A DNA stretch of 64,000 nt from Rhizobium rhizogenes NBRC 13257 (GTDB lineage: Bacteria; Pseudomonadota; Alphaproteobacteria; Rhizobiales; Rhizobiaceae), in contig NZ_BAYX01000010.1 in the NCBI RefSeq assembly GCF_000696095.1, positions 43,465 through 107,464 of the forward strand, in the 5' to 3' direction. The translations under genes and the position numbers were made by a program. Of the stretch, positions 19,136 to 27,218 are shown piece after piece. Under the pieces are notes generated by a model. That model was not told where the DNA came from. It ran no database searches and was given only the letters and a program-made list of their open reading frames with translations. Within the stretch, counting starts at the first letter, position 1, and each line of letters starts with the position of its first letter.

Positions 19136-22100
19136 ATGAGCGGATCGCGATCAAATCCTACCGGCACGGGCGACTGGACGTCGCTGGATGCGCTGAGTCG
19201 CACCATCGAAGGGCTGGAAGCACGCATCGAGGGCCTGATGGGCACGGCTGCCGCGCAGGATACGCGCCAGCGTGTTGCGGGCGGCTATGGTGCAGTGCCG
19301 GAACGCCGGGTCATGCCGGAACGCACCCCCCTACCGGAGCGGGCGCCGCGTACCGAACGCGAAGCCTATGCAAGCCGTCCCTATGAACGTCCTCTCCGCA
19401 CCGAGCGCGCCGAAACCGAGCTGCGTTCCGACTCCCTTGCAGAAATCCGTCAGCGGCAGCGCATGCTGGAGGCCAGCCGCGAGCGCATGCATCCTCGCCG
19501 TGAGGATAGTGCCGTGGCCGAGCAGCCGCTTGGCCGACGCGTCGCAGACCATCACGCTCCCCGCCCGCCGCTGCCTTCGGCACTGCGGCCTACCGCCGAA
19601 AGCTCAGTCGATATCGCCCAGGCGCTGGTCAACCTGCGCCAGGACCTGAAGCGCGATATCGCCGAAAGCGTTACCCGCGAGGTCAGCGCGCTGCGCGCCG
19701 AGATCCGCGACATCCGTGACAATACCGAGGACAAGCATTTTGCCGCCGACGTTCGCGAGGACATGGCGCGGCTTGCCGACAGCATCAGCCAGCTCGCAGT
19801 GCACCCCGGCAAGCCGGAAACCACCGGCCTGAAGGCGGAGTTCGACGAACTGCGCTCGCTGATGGACGGGCTTGCCCGCGAAGAGTCCCTGCACCATGTC
19901 GAGCGCCAGGTTCAGGCGATCGATACCGCCGGCCTGCAGGACGAAGTGGTGTCGCTTGCCTATCGCCTTGACGATATCAAGCAGCATCTGGGCAGCATGA
20001 GCGACAGCCCCACCGTGCGAGCGCTGGAAAACAAGCTGCTGACGATTGCCACCGCCATGGAAAGCCTCGGCGGCATGATGAAGCCGCAGGATCAGGCCAT
20101 GCAGCGGCTCGAAGGCCGCATCAGCGGCATCGCCGACCAGATCGACACGATGAGCCGCGATACCACGCGCCAGCAGCCGTCGGACGATCTCTCCAACCGC
20201 CTCGAAGCACTGGCCATGCGTATCGACGACCTCGGCAACAGCAAGACCGTCGCCCGGCTGGAAGAACGCCTGGACCAGCTGTCCCAGCTGATGGAGCGCT
20301 CGCAGAGAGCCGTGCCGCAGCCGGAACTGATCAACTACCTCGCCGACATCTCGCGCAAGATCGATGCGCTCGACCATGGTTCCGTCGACCATGTGCTGGC
20401 CGAGCGGCTGGACTACCTGGCGCGGCGCATCGACGAAATGGAGTCCCATCCGGTGCAGTCAGTGGCTGGCCTCGATGACGGTGCTGTTCGCCGGCTGGAG
20501 GGCCGCCTCTCCGATATCGCCGCGCGCCTGGAGGTCAGCACCGCCGCGCCGCCGACCGACACGCTGGCGCTGCGCCATCTCGAAGAGCAGATCGCCCACC
20601 TCTCGACATTGCTGATGAGCGAGCCGCGCCCCGGCGCCGACCACATGCCCGTCGATTTCGACCGCCGCATGAGCGCCATCGAAGAGTACATGACGACCAA
20701 CGACGAATATGTAATCGAGGCGGCCCGCCACGCGGCGGAAGCGGTCGTCGAGGCCTATTCACGCGAAGGCAACTTCGGCAATGGTGCACATGCCTCCGAC
20801 ATGTCGGCAATGACGGCGCTAGCCGAGGACCTTCGTCACCTCGAAGACCTCAGCCGCAGCAGCGACGAGCGCACGCACCGCACCTTTGAGGCACTGCACG
20901 ACACGCTGCTCCAGATTGCCGATCGCCTCGACCATATGGAACACCGCCGGCCGGCGGCTGCCATGCCCGCCGCCAGTTTCGAGAGCGACGTCTTTGCCGA
21001 GGCCGAGGCCCCGCCGATCAAGCCGCCTTTGGCTGCGCCGCAGCAGGCTGGCCCGATCATCCGCACCATCGCTCCGGCGGAGCCCCAGCCCTCAGGGGAA
21101 GTCGCCGTCGCCCAAGCCATCGACGCCGCCACCAAGGCGGAGATCAAGGCTGCGGCGAAGAAAGACGGCGTGAAACCGGGCCTGCTCGCCAGCCTCGGCA
21201 AACGCTTTTTCACGCCTGAGAAAGCCGAACCGATCTTCACGCCCGACCGGCCCGTGATCGAGCCGGCGCCGTCGATCGATCCGATCGACATGATGCCGGC
21301 CGAAGAGGCAAACGAACTCATCGAGCCGGGCTCGGGCGCTCCCGATATCAAGAAGATCCTGGAGCGTGTACGCGCCAGCCAGAATGCCGCGCGCAGCGGC
21401 AATGCCAAGCAGCCGAGCGAAAACGAACGCGCCGACTATATCGCCGCCGCCCGTCGCGCCGCGCAGGCCGCCGCGATGGAAGTGGACCAGACGCAGCGCT
21501 CGGCTCCCGCAGCCAAGAGCGACGACAAGAAGCGCGGTGCATTCTCGCGCTTTCGCCGGCCGATCCTGCTTGCCGTCGGCGCAGCCCTGCTCGCCATCAT
21601 GGCCTTCCCGCTGGTCAACACGCTGACGCGCGGCCAGAAGGCGCCGACCGAGATCTCCGTACACACCTCGGCGACCGACGCCGCCCAAACGCCAACATCG
21701 AACGCTCAGGCGACAGCGAGTGCACCGGCCAGCCAAGCACCGGCGACGCAAGCCTCAACCGACAGCACTGCGGGAACGGCACAGCCCTCCCCAGCTGTCG
21801 CGCCCACCAGCGATCACCTGACCACGGCGGCTCCGCTTGACGGCAACCAGACCAGCGAGGCATTGATGCCGGCCGGCAGCACAGCACCCGTCCAGCAGAC
21901 CACGGCCTTTGCGCCCACGGATGCCGCAGCCACCACAACTCCCGCATCCGCCGCGATCACTGTGCCCGACGGCATGCAGCCGCCGACGCTCGTTGCCGCT
22001 GCCAAGTCGGGCGATCCCGTCGCCCTGTTCGAGATCGGCGCGCGCTACACGGATGGCCGGGGCGTGACTGCCGACCTCAAGCAAGCCGCGAGCTGGTATC

Positions 22101-22813
22101 AGCTTGCCGCCGACAAGGGTTATGCGCCGGCGCAATACCGGCTTGCCAGCATGTACGAGAAGGGCAACGGCCTCGACCGCGATCTGGCCAAGGCCAAGAG
22201 CTATTACGAGCAGGCCGCCAATCAGGGCAATGCCAGCGCCATGCACAACCTCGCCGTCCTCGATGCTTCCGGTACGGCCGGCCCACAGGATTATCCGACG
22301 GCGGCAAACTGGTTCATCAAGGCCGCCAATCTCGGCGTCTCCGACAGTCAGTTCAATCTGGCTATCCTCTATGCACGCGGCAACGGCGTGAAGCAGGACC
22401 TGCAGGAATCCTACAAATGGTTCGCGATCGCCGCCAAGGGTGGTGACAAGGACGCAGCGCAGAAGCGTGATGAAGTGGCGAACGCCATGAAGCCGGACGC
22501 GCTTGAAGGCGCCCGCGCCAAGGTCGACCTCTGGAAGGTACAGCCGCTGGACGCCGGGGCCAACGGCACCAACATCCCCGATGAGTGGACGACCGGCAAG
22601 GGCGTCAACACCGCCTCGGTCGACATGAAGAAGGCGATCCGCAATATCCAGGCGATCCTCAACAACAACGGCTTCGATGCCGGCGCTCCGGATGGTTCCA
22701 TGGGCGAGAAGACGGTCGCCGCGCTGAAGAGCTTCCAGAAATCAGTCGGCCTGCCGCAGGACGGAAAGGTGACCGACAAGCTCGTCAAGGAACTGCTGGC
22801 ACGCAACAACTGA
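19136..22813 (+). CDS. podJ: PodJ-like polar localisation protein (coiled coil, one membrane span, Sel1 repeats, peptidoglycan-binding domain)
   Basis: 1225 residues from the ATG at 19136. Residues 1-700 are predicted cytoplasmic and rich in heptad-like coiled coil (repeated LExRLxxL patterns). A Lys/Arg-rich stretch precedes a single membrane span at about 809-829 (ILLAVGAALLAIMAFPLV). After a Thr/Ala/Pro-rich linker come three to four Sel1-type repeats (about 950-1117, e.g. ALFEIGARYTDGRGV), and residues 1165-1225 form a peptidoglycan-binding domain 1 (AILNNNGFDAGAPDG). This order matches PodJ of Caulobacter and Agrobacterium, a polar scaffold for cell division and pole maturation. Naming rests on architecture rather than an alignment. 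Confidence 0.78.
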   Translation: MSGSRSNPTGTGDWTSLDALSRTIEGLEARIEGLMGTAAAQDTRQRVAGGYGAVPERRVMPERTPLPERAPRTEREAYASRPYERPLRTERAETELRSDSLAEIRQRQRMLEASRERMHPRREDSAVAEQPLGRRVADHHAPRPPLPSALRPTAESSVDIAQALVNLRQDLKRDIAESVTREVSALRAEIRDIRDNTEDKHFAADVREDMARLADSISQLAVHPGKPETTGLKAEFDELRSLMDGLAREESLHHVERQVQAIDTAGLQDEVVSLAYRLDDIKQHLGSMSDSPTVRALENKLLTIATAMESLGGMMKPQDQAMQRLEGRISGIADQIDTMSRDTTRQQPSDDLSNRLEALAMRIDDLGNSKTVARLEERLDQLSQLMERSQRAVPQPELINYLADISRKIDALDHGSVDHVLAERLDYLARRIDEMESHPVQSVAGLDDGAVRRLEGRLSDIAARLEVSTAAPPTDTLALRHLEEQIAHLSTLLMSEPRPGADHMPVDFDRRMSAIEEYMTTNDEYVIEAARHAAEAVVEAYSREGNFGNGAHASDMSAMTALAEDLRHLEDLSRSSDERTHRTFEALHDTLLQIADRLDHMEHRRPAAAMPAASFESDVFAEAEAPPIKPPLAAPQQAGPIIRTIAPAEPQPSGEVAVAQAIDAATKAEIKAAAKKDGVKPGLLASLGKRFFTPEKAEPIFTPDRPVIEPAPSIDPIDMMPAEEANELIEPGSGAPDIKKILERVRASQNAARSGNAKQPSENERADYIAAARRAAQAAAMEVDQTQRSAPAAKSDDKKRGAFSRFRRPILLAVGAALLAIMAFPLVNTLTRGQKAPTEISVHTSATDAAQTPTSNAQATASAPASQAPATQASTDSTAGTAQPSPAVAPTSDHLTTAAPLDGNQTSEALMPAGSTAPVQQTTAFAPTDAAATTTPASAAITVPDGMQPPTLVAAAKSGDPVALFEIGARYTDGRGVTADLKQAASWYQLAADKGYAPAQYRLASMYEKGNGLDRDLAKAKSYYEQAANQGNASAMHNLAVLDASGTAGPQDYPTAANWFIKAANLGVSDSQFNLAILYARGNGVKQDLQESYKWFAIAAKGGDKDAAQKRDEVANAMKPDALEGARAKVDLWKVQPLDAGANGTNIPDEWTTGKGVNTASVDMKKAIRNIQAILNNNGFDAGAPDGSMGEKTVAALKSFQKSVGLPQDGKVTDKLVKELLARNN

Positions 22814-22825
22814 GCGTCGCGCGCT

Positions 22826-23212
22826 TCATTTCGGATCTAGGAAGCCCTTGAGCACGCTGTCATTGCGATGAACGACCTCGAGCAGGGTCTTGCAGGCGAA
22901 AACCTGCTTGCCCTTGCTGTCGTTTTTCTTACCCGCAGCCGACTGCCTGATCATGTCATCGGCGGATTTGATTGCCTCGCTGACCGTCTCATAAAACGGG
23001 CTTCCCTCGACGCGGTCGACCCTGTGAATTCCCTCGGCATCCAGGAATGCATCCACCTTGCTCTCGTTGAGGGTCAGGTTCGGGCAATTGGCGGCAAGGC
23101 CGGTTGCGACCCCATATTGCTTGGCGATCATGACAGACCGATCCGCTTGCGCGACGGCGATCGATGCGACGCTTATGCCAGCAACCAAGATCGAAATAGC
23201 AAGTTTTCGCAA
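22826..23212 (-). CDS. small secreted protein of unknown function (TTG start)
   Basis: 128 residues. A signal peptide (KLAISILVAGISVASIAVAQA) is followed by a mature part of about 105 residues with two cysteines (AANCPNL and VFACKTL) that could form one disulfide. The only start that keeps the signal peptide is TTG at 23212, supported by GAGGG 8 bp upstream. It converges on podJ, with 12 bp between the stops. I do not recognise the family. Probably periplasmic. Confidence 0.65.
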   Translation of the reverse strand: MRKLAISILVAGISVASIAVAQADRSVMIAKQYGVATGLAANCPNLTLNESKVDAFLDAEGIHRVDRVEGSPFYETVSEAIKSADDMIRQSAAGKKNDSKGKQVFACKTLLEVVHRNDSVLKGFLDPK

Positions 23213-23274
23213 CCGAATCCCTCATGTGTTAAACTTGTGCGTGTTCGGCCAATTCTAGCAACACGCCTGTGACG

Positions 23275-23302
23275 ACAAAAAGGCCTATAGCGGCTTTAGG
23301 CC
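23275..23302 (-). terminator. orphan leftward terminator upstream of the small secreted protein gene
   Basis: Read leftward, GGCCTA (23302-23297) pairs with TAGGCC (23287-23282), extended by AG/CT pairs, and is followed by TTTTTG. No leftward gene precedes it; the next leftward start codon is 63 bp further on. It may end a short RNA made from 23303-23500 or act as a leader attenuator. Confidence 0.5.
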
Positions 23303-23504
23303 GGCTTTGCATCGTGAAGAAAACCGTCACATGATCGCGAAAAAAGCCACGCTAAGTTGGGATGAAGACTGCAAAAGCTGAGAGATGTCAGCGCTTTTCC
23401 TAAGGCTCTGGCAATCATTTCAGATTAGGCTCCCCTGTTTAATGGGGAATTGTCCATAGGCGTCCGCTCGTTTGCGCTCGGATGTCTGCAACTGGGATCA
23501 GACC

Positions 23505-24431
23505 GTGACGATCTATCTGCCGATCGCAGAACTGTCCGTGAATATCTTCATTATTCTCGGCATGGGCGCAGCCGTTGGGTTTCTCTCCGGCATGTTCGGC
23601 GTCGGCGGCGGCTTTCTGATCACGCCGCTTCTGATCTTCTACAACATCCCCCCTGTCGTCGCCGTCGCCACCGGCGCCAACCAGGTCGTCGCCTCGTCGA
23701 TCTCCGGCGCCATTACCCATTTCAGGCGCGGAACGCTGGATATGAAGCTCGGATCGGTGCTTCTGATCGGCGGTCTTTCCGGCGCTACGGTCGGCATCTG
23801 GATCTTCTCGCTGCTCCGGCGCATCGGCCAGCTCGATCTCTTCATTTCGCTGCTCTACGTCGTGTTCCTCGGCACGATCGGCGGCTTGATGCTGTGGGAA
23901 AGCCTGAACGCGATGCGCCGCGCCGCCCGCAACGAGCCGGCGGCACCCCGCAGACCGGGGCATCATAGCTGGGTGCACCGGCTGCCGCTAAAGATGCGCT
24001 TCAAGAAATCGAAGATCTATCTGAGCGTCATCCCGGTGATCGCCCTCGGCTTCGGCATCGGCATCCTGACCTCGGTCATGGGTGTCGGCGGCGGCTTCAT
24101 CATGGTGCCGGCGATGATCTACCTCTTGCGCATCCCGACCAATGTCGTGGTCGGCACCTCGCTGTTCCAGATCATCTTCGTCACCGCCTACACCACCATC
24201 GTCCAGGCGGCGACCAACTATTCCGTCGATATCGTGCTCGCCTTCCTGCTGATGGTGGCCGGCGTCATCGGCGCACAATATGGCGTGCGCGTTGGCCAGA
24301 AGCTGCGCGGCGAGCAGCTGCGCGCCCTGCTCGGCCTGCTGGTACTTGCCGTCGGCCTGCGCCTGTTGATCGCGCTGGTGGTCACACCTGCCGATATCTA
24401 TTCGGTCGTGCTCGAAGGATCGGGCCGATGA
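23505..24431 (+). CDS. TSUP (TauE/SafE-type) membrane transporter
   Basis: 308 residues from a GTG at 23505 with GGGATC upstream; a TTG 33 bp earlier is less likely. Two halves each carry the TSUP hallmark: FLSGMFGVGGGFLITPLLIF and GILTSVMGVGGGFIMVPAMI. About eight membrane segments are seen. Family members move sulfite, sulfonates or other organosulfur anions across the inner membrane. Its stop overlaps the next gene's start (ATGA), so the pair is translationally coupled. Confidence 0.85.
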   Translation: MTIYLPIAELSVNIFIILGMGAAVGFLSGMFGVGGGFLITPLLIFYNIPPVVAVATGANQVVASSISGAITHFRRGTLDMKLGSVLLIGGLSGATVGIWIFSLLRRIGQLDLFISLLYVVFLGTIGGLMLWESLNAMRRAARNEPAAPRRPGHHSWVHRLPLKMRFKKSKIYLSVIPVIALGFGIGILTSVMGVGGGFIMVPAMIYLLRIPTNVVVGTSLFQIIFVTAYTTIVQAATNYSVDIVLAFLLMVAGVIGAQYGVRVGQKLRGEQLRALLGLLVLAVGLRLLIALVVTPADIYSVVLEGSGR

Positions 24432-25237
24432 GACGTTACAGCCTGATCCTTGCCGCCAGCCTCCTGCTTGCGCCCTTCAGCGCCAAGGCACAGGTGCTGC
24501 TCGATCAGCCGACGACCTCGTCCACGGTGCGCGAGACGATGGAGATCGGCACTTCGACCAGCGAAATCGCCATCACCTCCGATTTCACCGGCGCGGATCT
24601 GACGATCTTCGGCGCGCTGTCCAATACCGACCAGCTGCTTCTGGCGATCGGCCAATACGACATCGTCGTCGTGCTGGAGGGACCCCGCGAAAATGCCACC
24701 GTGCGCAAGAAGGAGCGGGTCTTCGGCATCTGGATCAACACCCGCTCGATGACCTTCGAGCATGTGCCGCAGGCCTATTCGCTATCGAGCACGCGGGCCG
24801 TCGACAACATCACCGCGCCGCTCGAACTGAACGACCGCGGCATCGGCACAGATCACATTCCGCTCATCCCGGTCGGTTTCGTCGGCAGCGGTGCCGATGT
24901 GCCGGAATTTCGCCAGGCCTTCCGGCGGCTGCAGCAGTCCGGCGGCCTCTACGAAAGCGATCCAGCCGGCGTACGCTTCGTCAGTTCCAGCCTGTTCAAG
25001 GCAACGCTGAGGCTCCCGGCCAACGTGCCGAACGGCGTGCATACCGTGCGCGCCTATCTCTTCAAGAGTGGCAAGTTCATCGGCGAGAAAGCCCTGCCGC
25101 TGCGCGTCATCAAGACCGGCATCGAGCAGACCATCACCGACGCCGCGCACGGACAACCGATTGCCTATGGCATGTTTTCAGTGTTGCTGGCGGTGATCAC
25201 GGGATGGACGGCGAGTTTTGTGTTCAGGAAGCGCTGA
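24428..25237 (+). CDS. TIGR02186-like predicted membrane-anchored periplasmic protein
   Basis: 269 residues with an N-terminal signal sequence (MRRYSLILAASLLLAPFSAKA), a periplasmic beta-rich body and one C-terminal membrane anchor (SVLLAVITGWTASFVF). The body includes ITSDFTGADLTIFGAL, which I recall from the alphaproteobacterial TIGR02186 family of unknown role. Start and TSUP stop share ATGA, a coupling that argues for a joint function, perhaps as an accessory subunit of the transporter. Confidence 0.7.
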   Translation: MRRYSLILAASLLLAPFSAKAQVLLDQPTTSSTVRETMEIGTSTSEIAITSDFTGADLTIFGALSNTDQLLLAIGQYDIVVVLEGPRENATVRKKERVFGIWINTRSMTFEHVPQAYSLSSTRAVDNITAPLELNDRGIGTDHIPLIPVGFVGSGADVPEFRQAFRRLQQSGGLYESDPAGVRFVSSSLFKATLRLPANVPNGVHTVRAYLFKSGKFIGEKALPLRVIKTGIEQTITDAAHGQPIAYGMFSVLLAVITGWTASFVFRKR

Positions 25238-25741
25238 TCAGGCACTCTTCTTCCGGGCCACCACCTCCAGATAAGCTTCCGTCAGTCGTCCAAGCACCGA
25301 CGGCGTGCCCGGCGGCAGCACCTTGCCCAGGTGCCTTGCCCTCAGCTCCTCCATAAAGTCCTCCCAGAGCGCCGGCCCGCCATCCTCCAGCAACTCGGCA
25401 CGGATCGACAGCTCTTCGGAGACTGGCAGGTGCTTGCGGCCCCAGGCGCCCATATGGGCAAAAAGCGGCACGAGCTCGATCGCCATCTCCGTGAGGCTGT
25501 AGATGGCTTTCTGCTTGTGGGTCGGGTCGTCGTCGCGGGTCAGGAGCCCACGCTCCACCAGCCGCTTTAGCCGATCGGCGAGGATGTTGGAGGCGATGCC
25601 CTCCTGCGAATTCTGCAAAAGCTCGCGAAAGTGGCGGCGATTGCCGAACATGATGTCGCGGATGATGATCAGGCTCCAGCGGTCGCCGAGGATTTCGAGC
25701 GTCAGATTGATCGGGCAGCCGGAACGATGAGGTGCGTCCAT
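25238..25741 (-). CDS. HxlR-family transcriptional regulator
   Basis: 167 residues from the ATG at 25741 with GGAGAT upstream. The HxlR signature Cys and winged helix are in CPINLTLEILGDRWSLIIIR, followed by FRELLQNSQEGIASNILADR. It abuts the end of the TIGR02186-like gene and is divergent from a RibD/DHFR-like reductase, which it probably regulates through the dyads between them. HxlR proteins often sense redox or electrophile stress via the conserved Cys. Confidence 0.87.
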   Translation of the reverse strand: MDAPHRSGCPINLTLEILGDRWSLIIIRDIMFGNRRHFRELLQNSQEGIASNILADRLKRLVERGLLTRDDDPTHKQKAIYSLTEMAIELVPLFAHMGAWGRKHLPVSEELSIRAELLEDGGPALWEDFMEELRARHLGKVLPPGTPSVLGRLTEAYLEVVARKKSA

Positions 25742-25755
25742 AGAGATCTCCAAAA

Positions 25756-25817
25756 AACTGCTTGCATTTTGCCATCAGTCGATCTAGCTTTCAACTGCTT
25801 GCTTTTAGCAACCAGTT
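25756..25817. promoter_or_regulatory. two HxlR operator candidates
   Basis: At 25793-25817 the arms AACTGCTTGCT and AGCAACCAGTT, separated by TTT, match at 10 of 11 positions. At 25756-25780 a weaker copy begins with the same AACTGCTTGC and ends GCCATCAGTC. The two copies lie on the same DNA face spacing of 37 bp in the 112-bp divergent region. Confidence 0.55.
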
Positions 25818-25853
25818 TTGATTATGATGTGGTTATCATCAAGGAGGAAACCG

Positions 25854-26414
25854 ATGAGAAAGCTTGTTGTCTGGAACCTGATGACGCTCGACGGATATTT
25901 CGAGGGAACGAAACCCTGGGATCTGGATTTCCACATGCTCGCCTGGGGAGACGAGCTGGAGCGCTATGCGACCGATCTCGGCCGCGAAGGCGATCTCCTG
26001 ATCTTCGGCCGCAAGACCTATGAGGGCATGGCCGCCTATTGGCAGACCGCGACGGAAACGCCCGATATCGCCGCCTATATGAACGGCATCGCCAAAATCG
26101 CCGCTTCGCGGACGATGGACAAGGCGGAGTGGAACAATACCCGCGTCGTTTCCGACATCGCCGCGGAAGTGAAGAAGCTGAAGGAAGAACCCGGCAAGAT
26201 CATGTTCGTCTTCGGCAGCGCCGAGGTGACCGATGTGCTGCTGAAGGCGGGATTAGTCGACGAAATCCGCATCTGTCTCGTCCCCGTCGTTCTCGGAGCC
26301 GGCAAACCGCATTTCAAGCCGGCAGGGGAACAGCGGCCGATGAAGCTCATTGACTCCCGGCCTTTGAAAACCGGCGCAGTGATCCTGCGCTATGAGCCCG
26401 TGAAAACGGCCTAG
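25854..26414 (+). CDS. dihydrofolate reductase/RibD C-terminal-like family protein
   Basis: 186 residues from the ATG at 25854 with an almost perfect AAGGAGGAA ribosome-binding site. It starts KLVVWNLMTLDGYFEG and has LLIFGRKTYEGMAAYW and ELLLKAGLVDEIRI-type core (DVLLKAGLVDEIRICLVPVV), as in stand-alone RibD-C/YyaP-like reductases. An NADPH-dependent reductase role is assumed from the family. It is divergent from HxlR; its end overlaps the convergent pdeM by 4 bp. Confidence 0.8.
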   Translation: MRKLVVWNLMTLDGYFEGTKPWDLDFHMLAWGDELERYATDLGREGDLLIFGRKTYEGMAAYWQTATETPDIAAYMNGIAKIAASRTMDKAEWNNTRVVSDIAAEVKKLKEEPGKIMFVFGSAEVTDVLLKAGLVDEIRICLVPVVLGAGKPHFKPAGEQRPMKLIDSRPLKTGAVILRYEPVKTA

Positions 26415-27136
26415 GCCGAGAGATTGCCGAAGCGAACCGAATAGATCCGGTCGCGGCCGAGCAGATGGGCAATGAGGTTCTCCCGGTCGAACAGTCCGGT
26501 CATGGCCTTGTGGCGCAGGTCCAGCCCACCGGTCATGACGCCGAAAGCGGGCATCAGCAGGCGGGCGCCGTCGGTGGCAAAGCACGGCCTGCGGATGGAT
26601 TTCTCGCGACGACGGACGGTGGCGGAGGGATGCAGATGGCCGGCGATCTCGCCGGCTTGCCGTCCCAGCTTCGGCTCGTGACGGAAGGTCAGCCCGCCAT
26701 AATGCATCTCATCGACGGATTGGCCGGGCAAATCGACCGTGCCATCCGGATCGTGGTTGCCGTTGATCCAGATCCATTCGCGGCCGCGCGCCATGGTGAC
26801 GATCAGGCTGCGGAATTCCTCCGGCAGATGCTCGGAGCCGACGCGATCATGAAAATTGTCACCGAGCGAGACGACGAGCTTCGGGTCGTAGCGGGAGATG
26901 ACGGCGGCAAGCACGGTCAGCGTCGCCAGCGTATCGTAAGGCGGCAGCAGCATGCCGCGCCGCGCGAAGGCAGCACCCTTTTCCAGATGAAGATCGGAGA
27001 CGACAAGAATCCCGGCATCCGGCAGATAGAGCGCGCCGAGCGGGTCGCAGACGGCGGCAACGCCATGAACGATGGTCTCTACGCCCGATGCAGGCGTCAG
27101 GCCATTCATCTCTCGCGCTAGCGCCAGCCGGTTCAT
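26411..27136 (-). CDS. pdeM: ligase-associated metallophosphoesterase PdeM
   Basis: 241 residues. All metallophosphoesterase motifs are present in order: SDLHLEKG, SLGDNFHD, NGNHDPDG and AGHLHPSA. It is encoded 82 bp after an Lhr-type helicase on the same strand, the usual partnership of the so-called ligase-associated DNA-damage group. Start ATG at 27136 is chosen over GTG at 27139. The ATP-dependent ligase and MBL-type exonuclease that usually complete the set are not in this window. Confidence 0.85.
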   Translation of the reverse strand: MNRLALAREMNGLTPASGVETIVHGVAAVCDPLGALYLPDAGILVVSDLHLEKGAAFARRGMLLPPYDTLATLTVLAAVISRYDPKLVVSLGDNFHDRVGSEHLPEEFRSLIVTMARGREWIWINGNHDPDGTVDLPGQSVDEMHYGGLTFRHEPKLGRQAGEIAGHLHPSATVRRREKSIRRPCFATDGARLLMPAFGVMTGGLDLRHKAMTGLFDRENLIAHLLGRDRIYSVRFGNLSA

Positions 27137-27183
27137 CACCTTAGTCTACCTTCATCATTCGTTTATTCGTTTCGCATGATCCC

Positions 27184-27213
27184 ATCCCAAAACCGCTTCG
27201 CGCTTTTTGGGAT
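27184..27213. repeat. imperfect palindrome of rhizobial intergenic type
   Basis: ATCCCAAAA and TTTTGGGAT flank an inner CGC-TTC-GCG hairpin. It fills the gap between the helicase and pdeM. The composition resembles short dispersed palindromes common in rhizobial intergenic DNA. There is no T run, so a terminator role is unlikely. Confidence 0.45.
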
Positions 27214-27218
27214 CACGC

